From Clostridioides mangenotii TR (lineage in GTDB: Bacteria; Bacillota; Clostridia; Peptostreptococcales; Peptostreptococcaceae), in contig NZ_AXUS01000012.1 of the NCBI RefSeq assembly GCF_000498755.1, positions 31,060 to 95,059 on the forward strand: 64,000 nucleotides of DNA, in the 5' to 3' direction. Each line of letters begins with the position of its first letter. Within the stretch, counting starts at the first letter, position 1. The translations under genes and the position numbers were made by a program. Below, in pieces: positions 52,565 through 61,084 of this stretch. Under the pieces are notes generated by a model. It was not told the DNA's origin, did not search any database, and saw only the letters and a list, made by a program, of their open reading frames with translations.

Positions 52565-53878
52565 TTATTTAACGTAGTATTGTGTTGAAATCTTAGTTAA
52601 TAGATAATCTACACAAACTAGAAGTGTTTTTTCATCTCCGATAAGTCCACCTTTTGTAATAGCTGGCATATTATTGTATTTTCCACCGATAAATCTACCG
52701 TAAACTGCTAGTGGTATTACTTCATCTTTAATGTCTATACCTTCTACTTCTAATATCTTCATTACTTCCATAGTCACATCTCCACCACTTGTATAAAGTG
52801 CACCTATTGCTGAATGAGATATTTCTAAAGCTATTTCAGTAATTTTTGCAAGACCTTTGTTAATTTTTACAGATATAGCTTCTTCATCTATCTTTAATTC
52901 TTTGGATAAAGCTTTTAGATCTAGAACCTCTTCTTCCCTAGTTGTAGTAGATACTCCTAAGATATTAGATTTATTTGCTTCTAGCTTTTCTCGAATTATA
53001 GATATTACTCTATCTATTTCTTTATCTAATTGATTGTCATCTATTAGTTTTAATGGATCTACCTTTACAAAATCAGGGTTTCTGCTTACTAATAAATGTT
53101 CAATTTGACCTATTGTAGTTTTAGAGACACTTCCTATAGATAGGAATACTTTCTTTCCTTGTTCAACTGTTGAAGATCCATATTTTTCATTTAAATAACT
53201 TCTTGTAAACGGACCTGGATCAACTGTAATTACATTTAAATCACTCATTTTAGATGCTTTAGCTATTATATCAATATCGTCATTGGTAACGGCATCTATA
53301 ACTATTATTCTGTTATTAGAATTAGCTAGATCTTTTATTTTATCGCATAAATTAATATGTCCTCTTAGAACTTCATTTACTCCAATATTTCCAACACTGT
53401 GTTTAGTTTGAAGTTTAATAATTTCGCTTATCTTAGAGTTTGTAACTGGGCATTTTGGATCTTTTGCTACTAGAGTCTTCTCAAGTGGAATCGAATTTAC
53501 AAGTAAAAACCCACCAATTGATATTCTGGATGAATCTGGATACGAAGCCACTACTATAGCCACGCTATCTTTTACGTTGTCTAGTACTGCGTCTATTTCA
53601 GAACCAATATTTCCTCTAAGTGTACTATCTATTCTCTTTGCATAAGTTGGGTTTACATGTTTAACGCGATTTACTTCTTTTGCTACTTTGTCATAAGCTT
53701 CATTAGCTTTTATTCCTCTACTATCTGTACTTACTGCTACCACATCGTAGTTTTCCATATTGCTATCATTTAATAGATTGGAATCAATAAAACTCGAACA
53801 TTTAAATCCCTCTTTTGCCAACAACACACTTGTTGCATTTGCACCTGTAAGATCATCTGCTATTATATATAGCTTCAT
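52565..53878 (-). CDS. Four-carbon acid sugar kinase (DUF1537; DtnK-like)
   Basis: A 437-residue kinase of the OtnK/DtnK/YgbK family. N-terminal sugar-binding motif YIIADDLTGANATSVLLAKE; central YAKRIDSTLRGNIGSEIDAV; C-terminal nucleotide domain with ALYTSGGDVTMEVMKILEVE and TKGGLIGDEKTLLVCVDYL. It phosphorylates a four-carbon aldonate at O-4. Coupling with a PdxA-family dehydrogenase points to D-threonate. The pdxA gene follows at 41 bases. Confidence 0.88.
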   Translation of the reverse strand: MKLYIIADDLTGANATSVLLAKEGFKCSSFIDSNLLNDSNMENYDVVAVSTDSRGIKANEAYDKVAKEVNRVKHVNPTYAKRIDSTLRGNIGSEIDAVLDNVKDSVAIVVASYPDSSRISIGGFLLVNSIPLEKTLVAKDPKCPVTNSKISEIIKLQTKHSVGNIGVNEVLRGHINLCDKIKDLANSNNRIIVIDAVTNDDIDIIAKASKMSDLNVITVDPGPFTRSYLNEKYGSSTVEQGKKVFLSIGSVSKTTIGQIEHLLVSRNPDFVKVDPLKLIDDNQLDKEIDRVISIIREKLEANKSNILGVSTTTREEEVLDLKALSKELKIDEEAISVKINKGLAKITEIALEISHSAIGALYTSGGDVTMEVMKILEVEGIDIKDEVIPLAVYGRFIGGKYNNMPAITKGGLIGDEKTLLVCVDYLLTKISTQYYVK

Positions 53879-53895
53879 AATTTTATACCTCCTAT

Positions 53896-54666
53896 TTACA
53901 CAAGCTGTAAACTTACTCCATTTTCTATAAGTGTTTCTTTTAAACTTTCTTTTATATCGCCATTTGTTATTACTAAATTGAAATCAGTCAGCTCACAAAT
54001 TTTTGCAAAACTACTCTTTTCAAACTTAGTATCATCCACTACTAGTATTCTATACTCTGAAGATTTAAGCATTGTCTGTTTTACAAGTACTTTATCCATT
54101 GTAAAAGTAGATACATCTAGAGAGTTATTTATAGCACTAGCTCCTAAGAAGCAAATGTCAGCATTAATCTTGCTGATAAAATCTACAGTAGTGTTGTCTA
54201 TACAACAACCTATGTCTGTTTGAACTCTACCACCAGTACAGTAGACCTCGATATTTTCAAATTTCATAAGGTAAGCAGCTATAAGTATATCTGTAGTTAT
54301 TACCTTTAAATTTGATCTATCTACAAGATTTCTAGCTATTTCCATACATGTAGTTCCAGAATCAAGTAGTATTATTGAATTATCAGAAACTAACTTTGAA
54401 GCTTCAGATGCAATCGAAATCTTCTCATTGATCGAAATTTTTTCTTTTTCTTCATACGCAATTTCTTTAACTATATTAGAGCCAATGACTGCACCTCCGA
54501 AAACTCGTGTAAGCAGTCCATCGCTTTCCATTTTGTCGAGATCTCTTCTTATCGTCATAGGCGCTACATCACATATTTCTGCTAGCTCATTGACAGTTGC
54601 ATTATTCTTGTCTAGTAAGTAGTTATAGATTTTTTTGTGTCTATTTATTTGAAACATGCTTTGCAC
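53896..54666 (-). CDS. DeoR/GlpR family transcriptional regulator
   Basis: A 256-residue regulator: N-terminal DeoR helix-turn-helix (NELAEICDVAPMTIRRDLDK) and a C-terminal sugar-phosphate-sensing domain (IILLDSGTTCMEIARNLVDR; ADICFLGASAINNSLDVSTF; VDDTKFEKSSFAKICELTDF). It heads the operon for four-carbon acid use and probably represses it until a phosphorylated intermediate accumulates. Direct repeats in its promoter are candidate operators. Confidence 0.92.
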   Translation of the reverse strand: MQSMFQINRHKKIYNYLLDKNNATVNELAEICDVAPMTIRRDLDKMESDGLLTRVFGGAVIGSNIVKEIAYEEKEKISINEKISIASEASKLVSDNSIILLDSGTTCMEIARNLVDRSNLKVITTDILIAAYLMKFENIEVYCTGGRVQTDIGCCIDNTTVDFISKINADICFLGASAINNSLDVSTFTMDKVLVKQTMLKSSEYRILVVDDTKFEKSSFAKICELTDFNLVITNGDIKESLKETLIENGVSLQLV

Positions 54667-54710
54667 CGTCCTTATTTATACTTTTGTTACTATGTGTGTT
54701 TGTGTGTTTG

Positions 54711-54788
54711 AATATGTTTGTTTATAGATATATATTTACATATTTATAGTAATAATGTCAATATATTAGTCGAAATATGTTTGTTTAT
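54711..54788. promoter_or_regulatory. Two exact 15-base direct repeats, candidate DeoR operators
   Basis: AATATGTTTGTTTAT occurs at 54711-54725 and again at 54774-54788, 63 bases apart, upstream of the deoR-type gene. The spacing is six helical turns, so two regulator molecules could sit on the same DNA face. A weaker, related TGTGTGTTTGTGTGTTTG lies next to the first copy. Confidence 0.6.
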
Positions 54789-54844
54789 TTTATAACTATT
54801 ATTTAACAAATATAATCAAATTATTATATTAAGCATACTAAGTC

Positions 54845-54879
54845 AAAAAATACACCGATCAAATATCGATGTATTTTTA
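54845..54879 (-). terminator. Terminator after bioD
   Basis: AAAATACACCGAT pairs with ATCGATGTATTTT with a small bulge; on the minus strand it ends in a T run. Confidence 0.78.
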
Positions 54880-54945
54880 AAATATAAAATTATGCTTTAT
54901 TAATCGAGCCTATAGATTTAGCTTATACACTTCATTAACTAGATT

Positions 54946-55629
54946 TCATCGACTAAATAATTCTAGACAATTTTCTATTGTCATTTCAATATCTGTATCA
55001 TCTTTTTTAACACAGGCAATTACTTTTACTCCTGTTAAAAGCTCTATTTTTTCTTTATTATCTTCGTGCAAATAATTTTCCTTTTCGTAATTATTTAATA
55101 TAATTCCTGCTATGCCTATGTTACAACTTCTTGCATATTCCACTGTTAGTGCAGTAGAATTTATAGTACCAAGATCAGATGAAGCAACTATTACAATATC
55201 TAATCCCATCATTTTTATTATATCAGTCAGGAGAATCTGTTCTGTATCGATTCTAAGTGGACAAAAAATCCCTCCGCAACCTTCTACTACTGTATAATCA
55301 AACTGATTTTCCAATTTTTTATAATGATCTATTATATCTTCTTTTTTAATTTTTATATTCTCTAGTTTCGAGGCCATATGTGGTGAAACTGGTGTTTTAA
55401 ATACATAAGTTACTAAATCTTCATACTTATTTTTAAGTCCCGACTCCCTACATACGAAATCTACATCTCCTGGTATCAAAGTTCCATTTTCTACTATAGC
55501 ACCACTTAGAACTGGCTTGTAGTATCCGGCATTTTTTTTATTTTTAATTAACGCTTTTACTAATAAACAAGAAATATAAGTCTTTCCAATATCTGTACCA
55601 GTTGCAGTTACAAATATTCCTTTACTCAT
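54946..55629 (-). CDS. bioD: ATP-dependent dethiobiotin synthetase
   Basis: A 227-residue BioD. P-loop GTDIGKTYISCLL at the N-terminus, KPVLSGAIVENG, and EGCGGIFCPL in the carboxylation region. It makes dethiobiotin from DAPA, CO2 and ATP, the step before BioB. The start overlaps the bioB stop by 4 bases (ATGA). No bioA or bioF is in the window, so DAPA may be made elsewhere or imported. Confidence 0.93.
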   Translation of the reverse strand: MSKGIFVTATGTDIGKTYISCLLVKALIKNKKNAGYYKPVLSGAIVENGTLIPGDVDFVCRESGLKNKYEDLVTYVFKTPVSPHMASKLENIKIKKEDIIDHYKKLENQFDYTVVEGCGGIFCPLRIDTEQILLTDIIKMMGLDIVIVASSDLGTINSTALTVEYARSCNIGIAGIILNNYEKENYLHEDNKEKIELLTGVKVIACVKKDDTDIEMTIENCLELFSR

Positions 55630-56585
55630 ATTCTATTCACCTCAAATCCAAGATTTTTTACTATTTCCATATCCTCTTTTATACTTATACCAGATGTAGT
55701 CAGCATATCACCTGATATTGCAGCATTTGCACCCGACATAAATGCCTTCTCTCCTTTATCTGTAAGTAGCCCCCTACCACCTGCAAGACGAAGTGCAGCA
55801 TTAGGCAGTATAAATCTAAAGATAGCTACAACCCTTAGGATTTCATCATAATCAAGCACCCCTAAATCTCCATAGGGAGTTCCCTTTATTGGATTAAGTA
55901 CATTAATAGGAACCGAATTGATATGAAGATCTTTAAGTTCAAATGCCATATCTATTCTATCTTCCATAGTTTCTCCGAGACCTATAATTCCACCGCTACA
56001 CACTTCTAATCCAGCCTCTTGCGCATTTAAAATAGCTTCTACCTTGTCATCGAAGGTATGCGTTGTACAAATTTTGTTGAAATATTTACGCGAAGATTCA
56101 AGATTGTTGTGATACCTATTTACACCACAACTCTTAAGTTTTACAAATTGGTCATATGTTAAAAGCCCATGTGAAGCACAAAGAGAGATTTCACAACTTT
56201 CTTTGATTTCTTCATAACTAATACATATTTCACTTAATTCTAATTCCGATAAATTTCTGCCTGATGTTACTACTGAATACCTAAGTATCCCATTTTCATG
56301 ATTATAAAGGGCTTCACGCTTGAGTTCTTTAGTATTTAAAAGAGGATACTCTTCTATATTTGCTGAGTAATGAGAAGACTGTGCACAGTATTTACAGTCT
56401 TCAGAGCATTTTCCACTTTTTCCGTTAACTATAGTACATATATCAAATGAATTATCGCAAAAATGAAGTCTAATTTCATTTGCAGCATTACAGAGTTCAT
56501 CTAAATCAACATCTATAATTTTTAAAGCCTCTTGCTTTGTGATCTCATAACCAGATAATATTTGTTTCTTTAAATTAGTTATCAT
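55626..56585 (-). CDS. bioB: Biotin synthase
   Basis: About 319 residues from the ATG at 56585, which has AAAAGGAGTATACACT upstream; a longer frame starts at 56648 inside bioY. Radical SAM motif CSEDCKYCAQSS (CxxxCxxC), RNLSELELSEICISYEEIKE, YHNNLESSRKYFNKICTTHT, and MSGANAAISGDMLTTSGISI near the end. BioB inserts sulfur into dethiobiotin. It overlaps bioY and bioD by 4 bases on each side, so the three are translationally coupled. Confidence 0.96.
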   Translation of the reverse strand: MITNLKKQILSGYEITKQEALKIIDVDLDELCNAANEIRLHFCDNSFDICTIVNGKSGKCSEDCKYCAQSSHYSANIEEYPLLNTKELKREALYNHENGILRYSVVTSGRNLSELELSEICISYEEIKESCEISLCASHGLLTYDQFVKLKSCGVNRYHNNLESSRKYFNKICTTHTFDDKVEAILNAQEAGLEVCSGGIIGLGETMEDRIDMAFELKDLHINSVPINVLNPIKGTPYGDLGVLDYDEILRVVAIFRFILPNAALRLAGGRGLLTDKGEKAFMSGANAAISGDMLTTSGISIKEDMEIVKNLGFEVNRI

Positions 56586-57151
56586 AGTGTATACTCCTTT
56601 TTTAGTACATGGCGTAATTGATTTGCAATACTTGACCCGACGATACATAAAATTACATCTCCTGGAATATCAAGTGGAAATGCAGACAACACTATCACAC
56701 CTATAGGAGTAATTTCATTCATATATAAATTAAGAATTAAATATTTGTAAATAAAACCGATTAAATATGTAAAAAACATTCCTATAAATGAAATAATAAG
56801 GTATTGCTTGAAGCTTGGCGTTTTTATTTTTTCACAGATATATCCAATGACAAATGCACAGATGCTAAATCCTATTAAGTAACCAAAACTTGGCTTTAGT
56901 ATGTATTGAATACCTCCACCTGCTGCAAAAACAGGAAAACCCATTAACCCTATAACGATATATATCGAAACTGAAATAGTTCCCAATCTAGGACCTAAAA
57001 TCATCCCAGCCAATATTACGAAAAGGAACTGTAATGTGAAATAATCCATAAAAGGTATAGGTATCTTGATAAAAGCTCCAATTGCTATCATAGCTGTGAA
57101 AAGTGAACACAACACTAATTCTTTTGTATTTATAGCTCTATTATTTTGCAT
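56582..57151 (-). CDS. bioY: Biotin transporter BioY (ECF S component)
   Basis: A 189-residue membrane protein with six segments. Family motifs: GPRLGTISVSIYIVIGLMGF, VFAAGGGIQYILKPSFGYLI. BioY imports biotin, alone or with the ECF AT module. First gene of bioY-bioB-bioD. Pairing of uptake with the last two synthesis steps suggests that the cell uses both biotin and its precursors. It supplies the biotin needed by AccB. Confidence 0.94.
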   Translation of the reverse strand: MQNNRAINTKELVLCSLFTAMIAIGAFIKIPIPFMDYFTLQFLFVILAGMILGPRLGTISVSIYIVIGLMGFPVFAAGGGIQYILKPSFGYLIGFSICAFVIGYICEKIKTPSFKQYLIISFIGMFFTYLIGFIYKYLILNLYMNEITPIGVIVLSAFPLDIPGDVILCIVGSSIANQLRHVLKKEYTL

Positions 57152-57179
57152 AAAAACTCCTTCTAAATATTAAATTGTT

Positions 57180-57191
57180 ATCTAGATAATT
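57180..57191. promoter_or_regulatory. Palindrome upstream of bioY
   Basis: TTATCTAGATAA is a perfect 12-base palindrome 29 bases before the bioY ATG, inside GTTATCTAGATAAT. It could be the operator of a biotin regulator, but it is not the TTGTTAAC-type BirA site. No other gene or known RNA is recognised in the 514-base gap 57152-57665 besides the terminator at 57554. Confidence 0.4.
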
Positions 57192-57553
57192 TTTTGAAGA
57201 TCACTCCATTTTCCAACTCGTTCATTATACTATTTAGATAAGATAGTGTAAACTTTACTCATCATTTTAATGCCTAATTTACATTATTTTGACTATGATA
57301 AATACATATAGATCAAATTTACAATAACAATACTTAAAGAAAATCCAAAAATAATCATTAGTTAGTAAATATTTTTAATATTTTTACTAAAAATACAAAG
57401 AAATTTTATTTTTTAATGTTTTCTTGCGTTATTTAAGTAAAAAACTTTATATATTAAATCGCGGCAATTCAGATTCATAGAGAAATAATCTACTATACTT
57501 TAAATATATAATGCTAAAAGATATGCATCTTTAAGTATGCATACATCAAAAAA

Positions 57554-57632
57554 ATGAGCGATTGCTGTTTCTAGTTACATTGAATTTCGTAGGTGAAATC
57601 TTTATGTCATTAGAAACTATCAATCGCTCATT
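57554..57632 (-). terminator. Long branched terminator after the ArsP_2 gene
   Basis: AATGAGCGATTG pairs with CAATCGCTCATT. Inside, GTTTCTA pairs with TAGAAAC and a third small hairpin is possible. On the minus strand it is followed by TTTTTT. Confidence 0.75.
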
Positions 57633-57665
57633 ATTTAATATATAATTTTTTATTTTTTATACAAA

Positions 57666-58856
57666 CTATCCAAATACGATATATACTATAACCCCAACAA
57701 ATACAGCGGGAATGGTAGTTATTATCATTGACCACATTGCAGCTTTTTTATCCATAGCCAATATTGGGAATAGCGCATCGCCATCTTGTGAGATAGCATT
57801 TGCAACTAAAGCTCCTAGTGGAATATTTCCCTTTAGATAAAATGACATCAATACTATCTGTATACCACATCCTGGAATTAATCCTAGGGCCGCACCTATA
57901 AATACACTTACTACTCCTGTAGACAATACTAGATTTACTAAGAATTGATCTCCTCCAAATAAAAGTATAATTATATCATAAACAAAATACGCTACAAAAA
58001 TCCAAGTTATTACAAATGAAATTTCACCTACTGAGTGAATTAACATCTCTCTAAGAGATAACTTTTTATTTTCAGCTTCATGCGTATTTTCGTTCTTAAA
58101 TACCTTTTTAAAGCACCACATATACACTATTGATAAAAGTATACCTAAAACAGATATAAGCTCCTCTAATGTATGTATAGCTTCTTTAAATGGCAAGTTT
58201 AAACCAGAATGAGAAACCACCATAAACACAAATCCTATTATAAGCATAGAGATGTATACTTTATATCCTATGCCATGGGTTATAACAAAAGCAAAATTAT
58301 TTACTGTTCCGTGCTCATTTGACAACTTATCCATAGTTGATCCTTCATGATTCTTGTCATCTATATGTACATGGCTGTGCCCATGACTGTGTGAGTGACT
58401 ATGTCCATTATTTAACTTAATGTCTTTTTCTTCAGTCCTTTTTTTATTGTAAATTCCAAGACCAAGTTTTTCACCGAGTTTAAAACCATCAACTATGTAA
58501 CCAGTTATAATACCAGTTATAGTTGTGAGTATTGTAATAAATATAAATAATTTAAAGTTAGCCGAAATTAAAACAAATGCGGCATCTCCTAAGCTCGCTA
58601 TTAAACTCGCGATTATGGTTCCAAAGCTTAAATTTCCACTTATATAAAGCGGTACTATTGCTAAAGTACCTCCACAACCAGGTATTGCACCTATTAAGGC
58701 ACCAAAAACTGGCTGATACTTCTTGTTGTTTGAAATGGCGCTAGTGAATTTACCACTTGTTTTGTGGTTGATATATTCAAAAAGCAATATGAAAAACCCA
58801 ATCATTGATCCTACATGTAGAAAAGATTCTTCAGATGCAGATATTATAAGCTCCAT
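57666..58856 (-). CDS. Putative 10-TM heavy-metal/manganese exporter (ArsP_2 family)
   Basis: A 396-residue membrane protein built as two similar halves of about five segments each, with the repeated motif GALIGAIPGCGGTLAIVPLY and GAALGLIPGCGIQIVLMSFY. A His-rich loop (GHSHSHSHGHSHVHIDDKNH, about residues 150-169) joins the halves and probably binds metal. Homologues are annotated as putative manganese transporters or arsenic efflux proteins. No yybP-ykoY riboswitch was seen upstream. AGGAGATGATATT precedes the ATG. Confidence 0.8.
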   Translation of the reverse strand: MELIISASEESFLHVGSMIGFFILLFEYINHKTSGKFTSAISNNKKYQPVFGALIGAIPGCGGTLAIVPLYISGNLSFGTIIASLIASLGDAAFVLISANFKLFIFITILTTITGIITGYIVDGFKLGEKLGLGIYNKKRTEEKDIKLNNGHSHSHSHGHSHVHIDDKNHEGSTMDKLSNEHGTVNNFAFVITHGIGYKVYISMLIIGFVFMVVSHSGLNLPFKEAIHTLEELISVLGILLSIVYMWCFKKVFKNENTHEAENKKLSLREMLIHSVGEISFVITWIFVAYFVYDIIILLFGGDQFLVNLVLSTGVVSVFIGAALGLIPGCGIQIVLMSFYLKGNIPLGALVANAISQDGDALFPILAMDKKAAMWSMIITTIPAVFVGVIVYIVFG

Positions 58857-58931
58857 AATATCATCTCCTATTTTTAAAATTAACTAATAAAATTCTAACC
58901 ACATAGATCAATTAGTATACATTTTATTAAA

Positions 58932-59771
58932 TTATAGAGATTTCAAGTAATCCAGTACGTCTTCTATTATCCAGTCTGGAGTCGATGCCCCAGCCGTAAT
59001 TCCAACCTCACTGTATTTTAAAACCTCATCTTTATTTATTTCATTCTTAGTTTCTATTGCAAAAGTAGGAACGTATTCTTCACAAACTTTTACTAATTTT
59101 TGTGTGTTAGAACTATGTTTCCCTCCAATAACTATCATACAATCTACTTCCTTAGATAAATCTCTAGCAGCTTGTTGTCTAGATTTGGTAGCGGAACAAA
59201 TTGTATCGTTGAACACAACTTCTTTTAAATTCTCTCTTAAAGAATTTGTAATTTCATTGTACAAAGCTGAATTTATTGTAGTTTGAGCTACAACACAGTA
59301 TTTAAGTGAATTATCAAAATCTATGTCATTTAATTCTTCTAGCGTTTTGATAACTATTGCTGAGTCATCACACCATCCGTTTATTCCTATTACCTCTGGA
59401 TGTTTAGCATCACCTATAACAATTATTTTGTACCCTTTATTGTAGTGCTCATTAGCTATATTATGTATCTTCTTAACAAATGGGCACGTTGTATCTATAA
59501 TATTTATATCTTTTTCTACAGCTTCATTGTAAATCTTTTCAGCAACCCCATGCGATCTTATTATCATATTCATGTTTGAAGGCACATCATTAACTTCATC
59601 TACAGTTTTAAGGCCTTTTTCTTCATACTTAGTGACAGCTTGTTTGTTATGGATAAGGGGTCCTAGTGCATATATGTCGTCATCTCCACTCTCAACCTCA
59701 TCCCAGGCCATCTTCATAGCTCTTTTAACGCCAAAACAAAATCCAGCGTTTTTTGATATTTTTATATTCAT
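58932..59771 (-). CDS. ispH: 4-hydroxy-3-methylbut-2-enyl diphosphate reductase
   Basis: A 279-residue 4Fe-4S enzyme, last step of the MEP isoprenoid pathway (HMBPP to IPP and DMAPP). Conserved Cys in AGFCFGVKRAM, in IDTTCPFVKKIHN and in FNDTICSATKSRQQAA; also IRSHGVAEKIYNEA and VGITAGASTPDWIIEDV. Length is typical of the stand-alone enzyme without a fused S1 domain. It follows plsC by 11 bases in the operon. Confidence 0.96.
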   Translation of the reverse strand: MNIKISKNAGFCFGVKRAMKMAWDEVESGDDDIYALGPLIHNKQAVTKYEEKGLKTVDEVNDVPSNMNMIIRSHGVAEKIYNEAVEKDINIIDTTCPFVKKIHNIANEHYNKGYKIIVIGDAKHPEVIGINGWCDDSAIVIKTLEELNDIDFDNSLKYCVVAQTTINSALYNEITNSLRENLKEVVFNDTICSATKSRQQAARDLSKEVDCMIVIGGKHSSNTQKLVKVCEEYVPTFAIETKNEINKDEVLKYSEVGITAGASTPDWIIEDVLDYLKSL

Positions 59772-59782
59772 ATCTATGCTCC

Positions 59783-60379
59783 CTATTTAGAATATTTAAA
59801 GTAATTATCTTTGATTACATCCAAAATATCTTGTGAAATTTTTTCATACTCTTCATTACTCAATTTTTTACCATAATACTGTTCTAAAGATATAGGTTCA
59901 CCCATATAAACTACAGCTTTTCTAAATATTTTATAATTTGAGATTATACTTATTGGAACTACATTGGCTTTGCTTTTTATCGCAAATAAAGCAAGACCTG
60001 CTTTAGCATCTCCAAATTCATCTCCTTTAATCCTTTTTCCTTCTGGGAATATACCAAGTACATACCCGTTTTTAACAGCTTTTAAAATATTTTTTACAGT
60101 AGATACATCTGGCTTTTCTCTATTTATTGGAATTACATTTAATTTTTTAAGTATAAATCCTAATATTTTTATATCGAATAATTCTTTTTTTGCAACTGCT
60201 GCAATTTCTCTATTTAAAATTGATGCTGCTAAAAACACTGGGTCAAAATTAGATTTATGATTTGATGCTACGACCAAATTTCCCTCTTTCGGTATATTTT
60301 CAGCACCTATTATTTCATACCTAAAAAATACCTTACAAAACCCTCTAAACAGATATATAGCAAATTTATAAAAATTCAA
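59783..60379 (-). CDS. plsC: 1-acyl-sn-glycerol-3-phosphate acyltransferase
   Basis: A 198-residue acyltransferase that makes phosphatidate at the membrane. Motif I NHKSNFDP (HX4D), motif II-like ELFDIKILGFILKKLNVIPI, motif III FPEGKRIKGDEFGDAK and motif IV NVVPISII. An N-terminal hydrophobic stretch (YKFAIYLFRGFCKVFF) anchors it. GGAGAGATAAAATTG precedes the ATG. Located between cmk and ispH. Confidence 0.93.
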   Translation of the reverse strand: MNFYKFAIYLFRGFCKVFFRYEIIGAENIPKEGNLVVASNHKSNFDPVFLAASILNREIAAVAKKELFDIKILGFILKKLNVIPINREKPDVSTVKNILKAVKNGYVLGIFPEGKRIKGDEFGDAKAGLALFAIKSKANVVPISIISNYKIFRKAVVYMGEPISLEQYYGKKLSNEEYEKISQDILDVIKDNYFKYSK

Positions 60380-60408
60380 TTTTATCTCTCCTAACCAAAA
60401 CTATTATT

Positions 60409-61059
60409 TTAGGCTTTTATTTTCGATACAACTTCTGCCACAACATTGTCAATCGTTTTACCTGTGGTGTCTATTTCTAACGCATCATCTGCTTTAACCA
60501 GAGGTGCAAATTTTCTACTCATATCCATTTTGTCTCTATCAACTATATCTTTAATTATTTCGTCAAGGTTTACGTCATAACCTTTTTCTTTCATCTCTTT
60601 AAATCTTCTAGAGCCTCTTTCTTCAGGAGTAGCTACAATATAAAATTTGTAATCGGCTTTTGGAAATACTACTGATCCAATATCTCTACCATCCAGTATT
60701 ACTGAACTTTTTGATCCGATATCTCGTTGAACATCTACTAGCAAATTTCTTACTTCTTTAATTTTTGATACTTTAGATACATTGTTGCTTACATCTACAG
60801 TTCTGATTTCATCATTTACTATTTTATCATCTAAGTATATATTATTATCTCTAAAATCGATATCTGTACTTTTTGCTAATTTTACTACTTCATCTGTATT
60901 TTCTACATCTACATTATTTTTCAAACACTTGAAAGTTATAGCTCTATACATTGCCCCTGTATCTATATAGTTTATACCGAGTTTATCGGCAATAATTTTA
61001 GCTATAGTGCTTTTACCTGCTCCAGCAGGTCCATCTACAGCAATTACTAAATTATTCAT
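60409..61059 (-). CDS. cmk: Cytidylate kinase
   Basis: About 216 residues from the ATG at 61059 (MNNLVIAVDGPAGAGKSTIA), which has GAGGTG seven bases upstream; a TTG further upstream (61074) is less likely. P-loop GPAGAGKST, NIDTGAMYRAIT-type YIDTGAMYRAITFKCLKNN, and LDGRDIGSVVFPKADYKFYI. It phosphorylates CMP and dCMP. The cmk-plsC-ispH order is common in clostridia. Confidence 0.96.
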   Translation of the reverse strand: MNNLVIAVDGPAGAGKSTIAKIIADKLGINYIDTGAMYRAITFKCLKNNVDVENTDEVVKLAKSTDIDFRDNNIYLDDKIVNDEIRTVDVSNNVSKVSKIKEVRNLLVDVQRDIGSKSSVILDGRDIGSVVFPKADYKFYIVATPEERGSRRFKEMKEKGYDVNLDEIIKDIVDRDKMDMSRKFAPLVKADDALEIDTTGKTIDNVVAEVVSKIKA

Positions 61060-61084
61060 ACTAATACACCTCAATTTATATTTA

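Noticed and set aside
58857..58931. yybP-ykoY manganese riboswitch before the ArsP_2 exporter
   Set aside because: The gap to ispH is only 75 bases and lacks the conserved GGGGAGTA-type loops.
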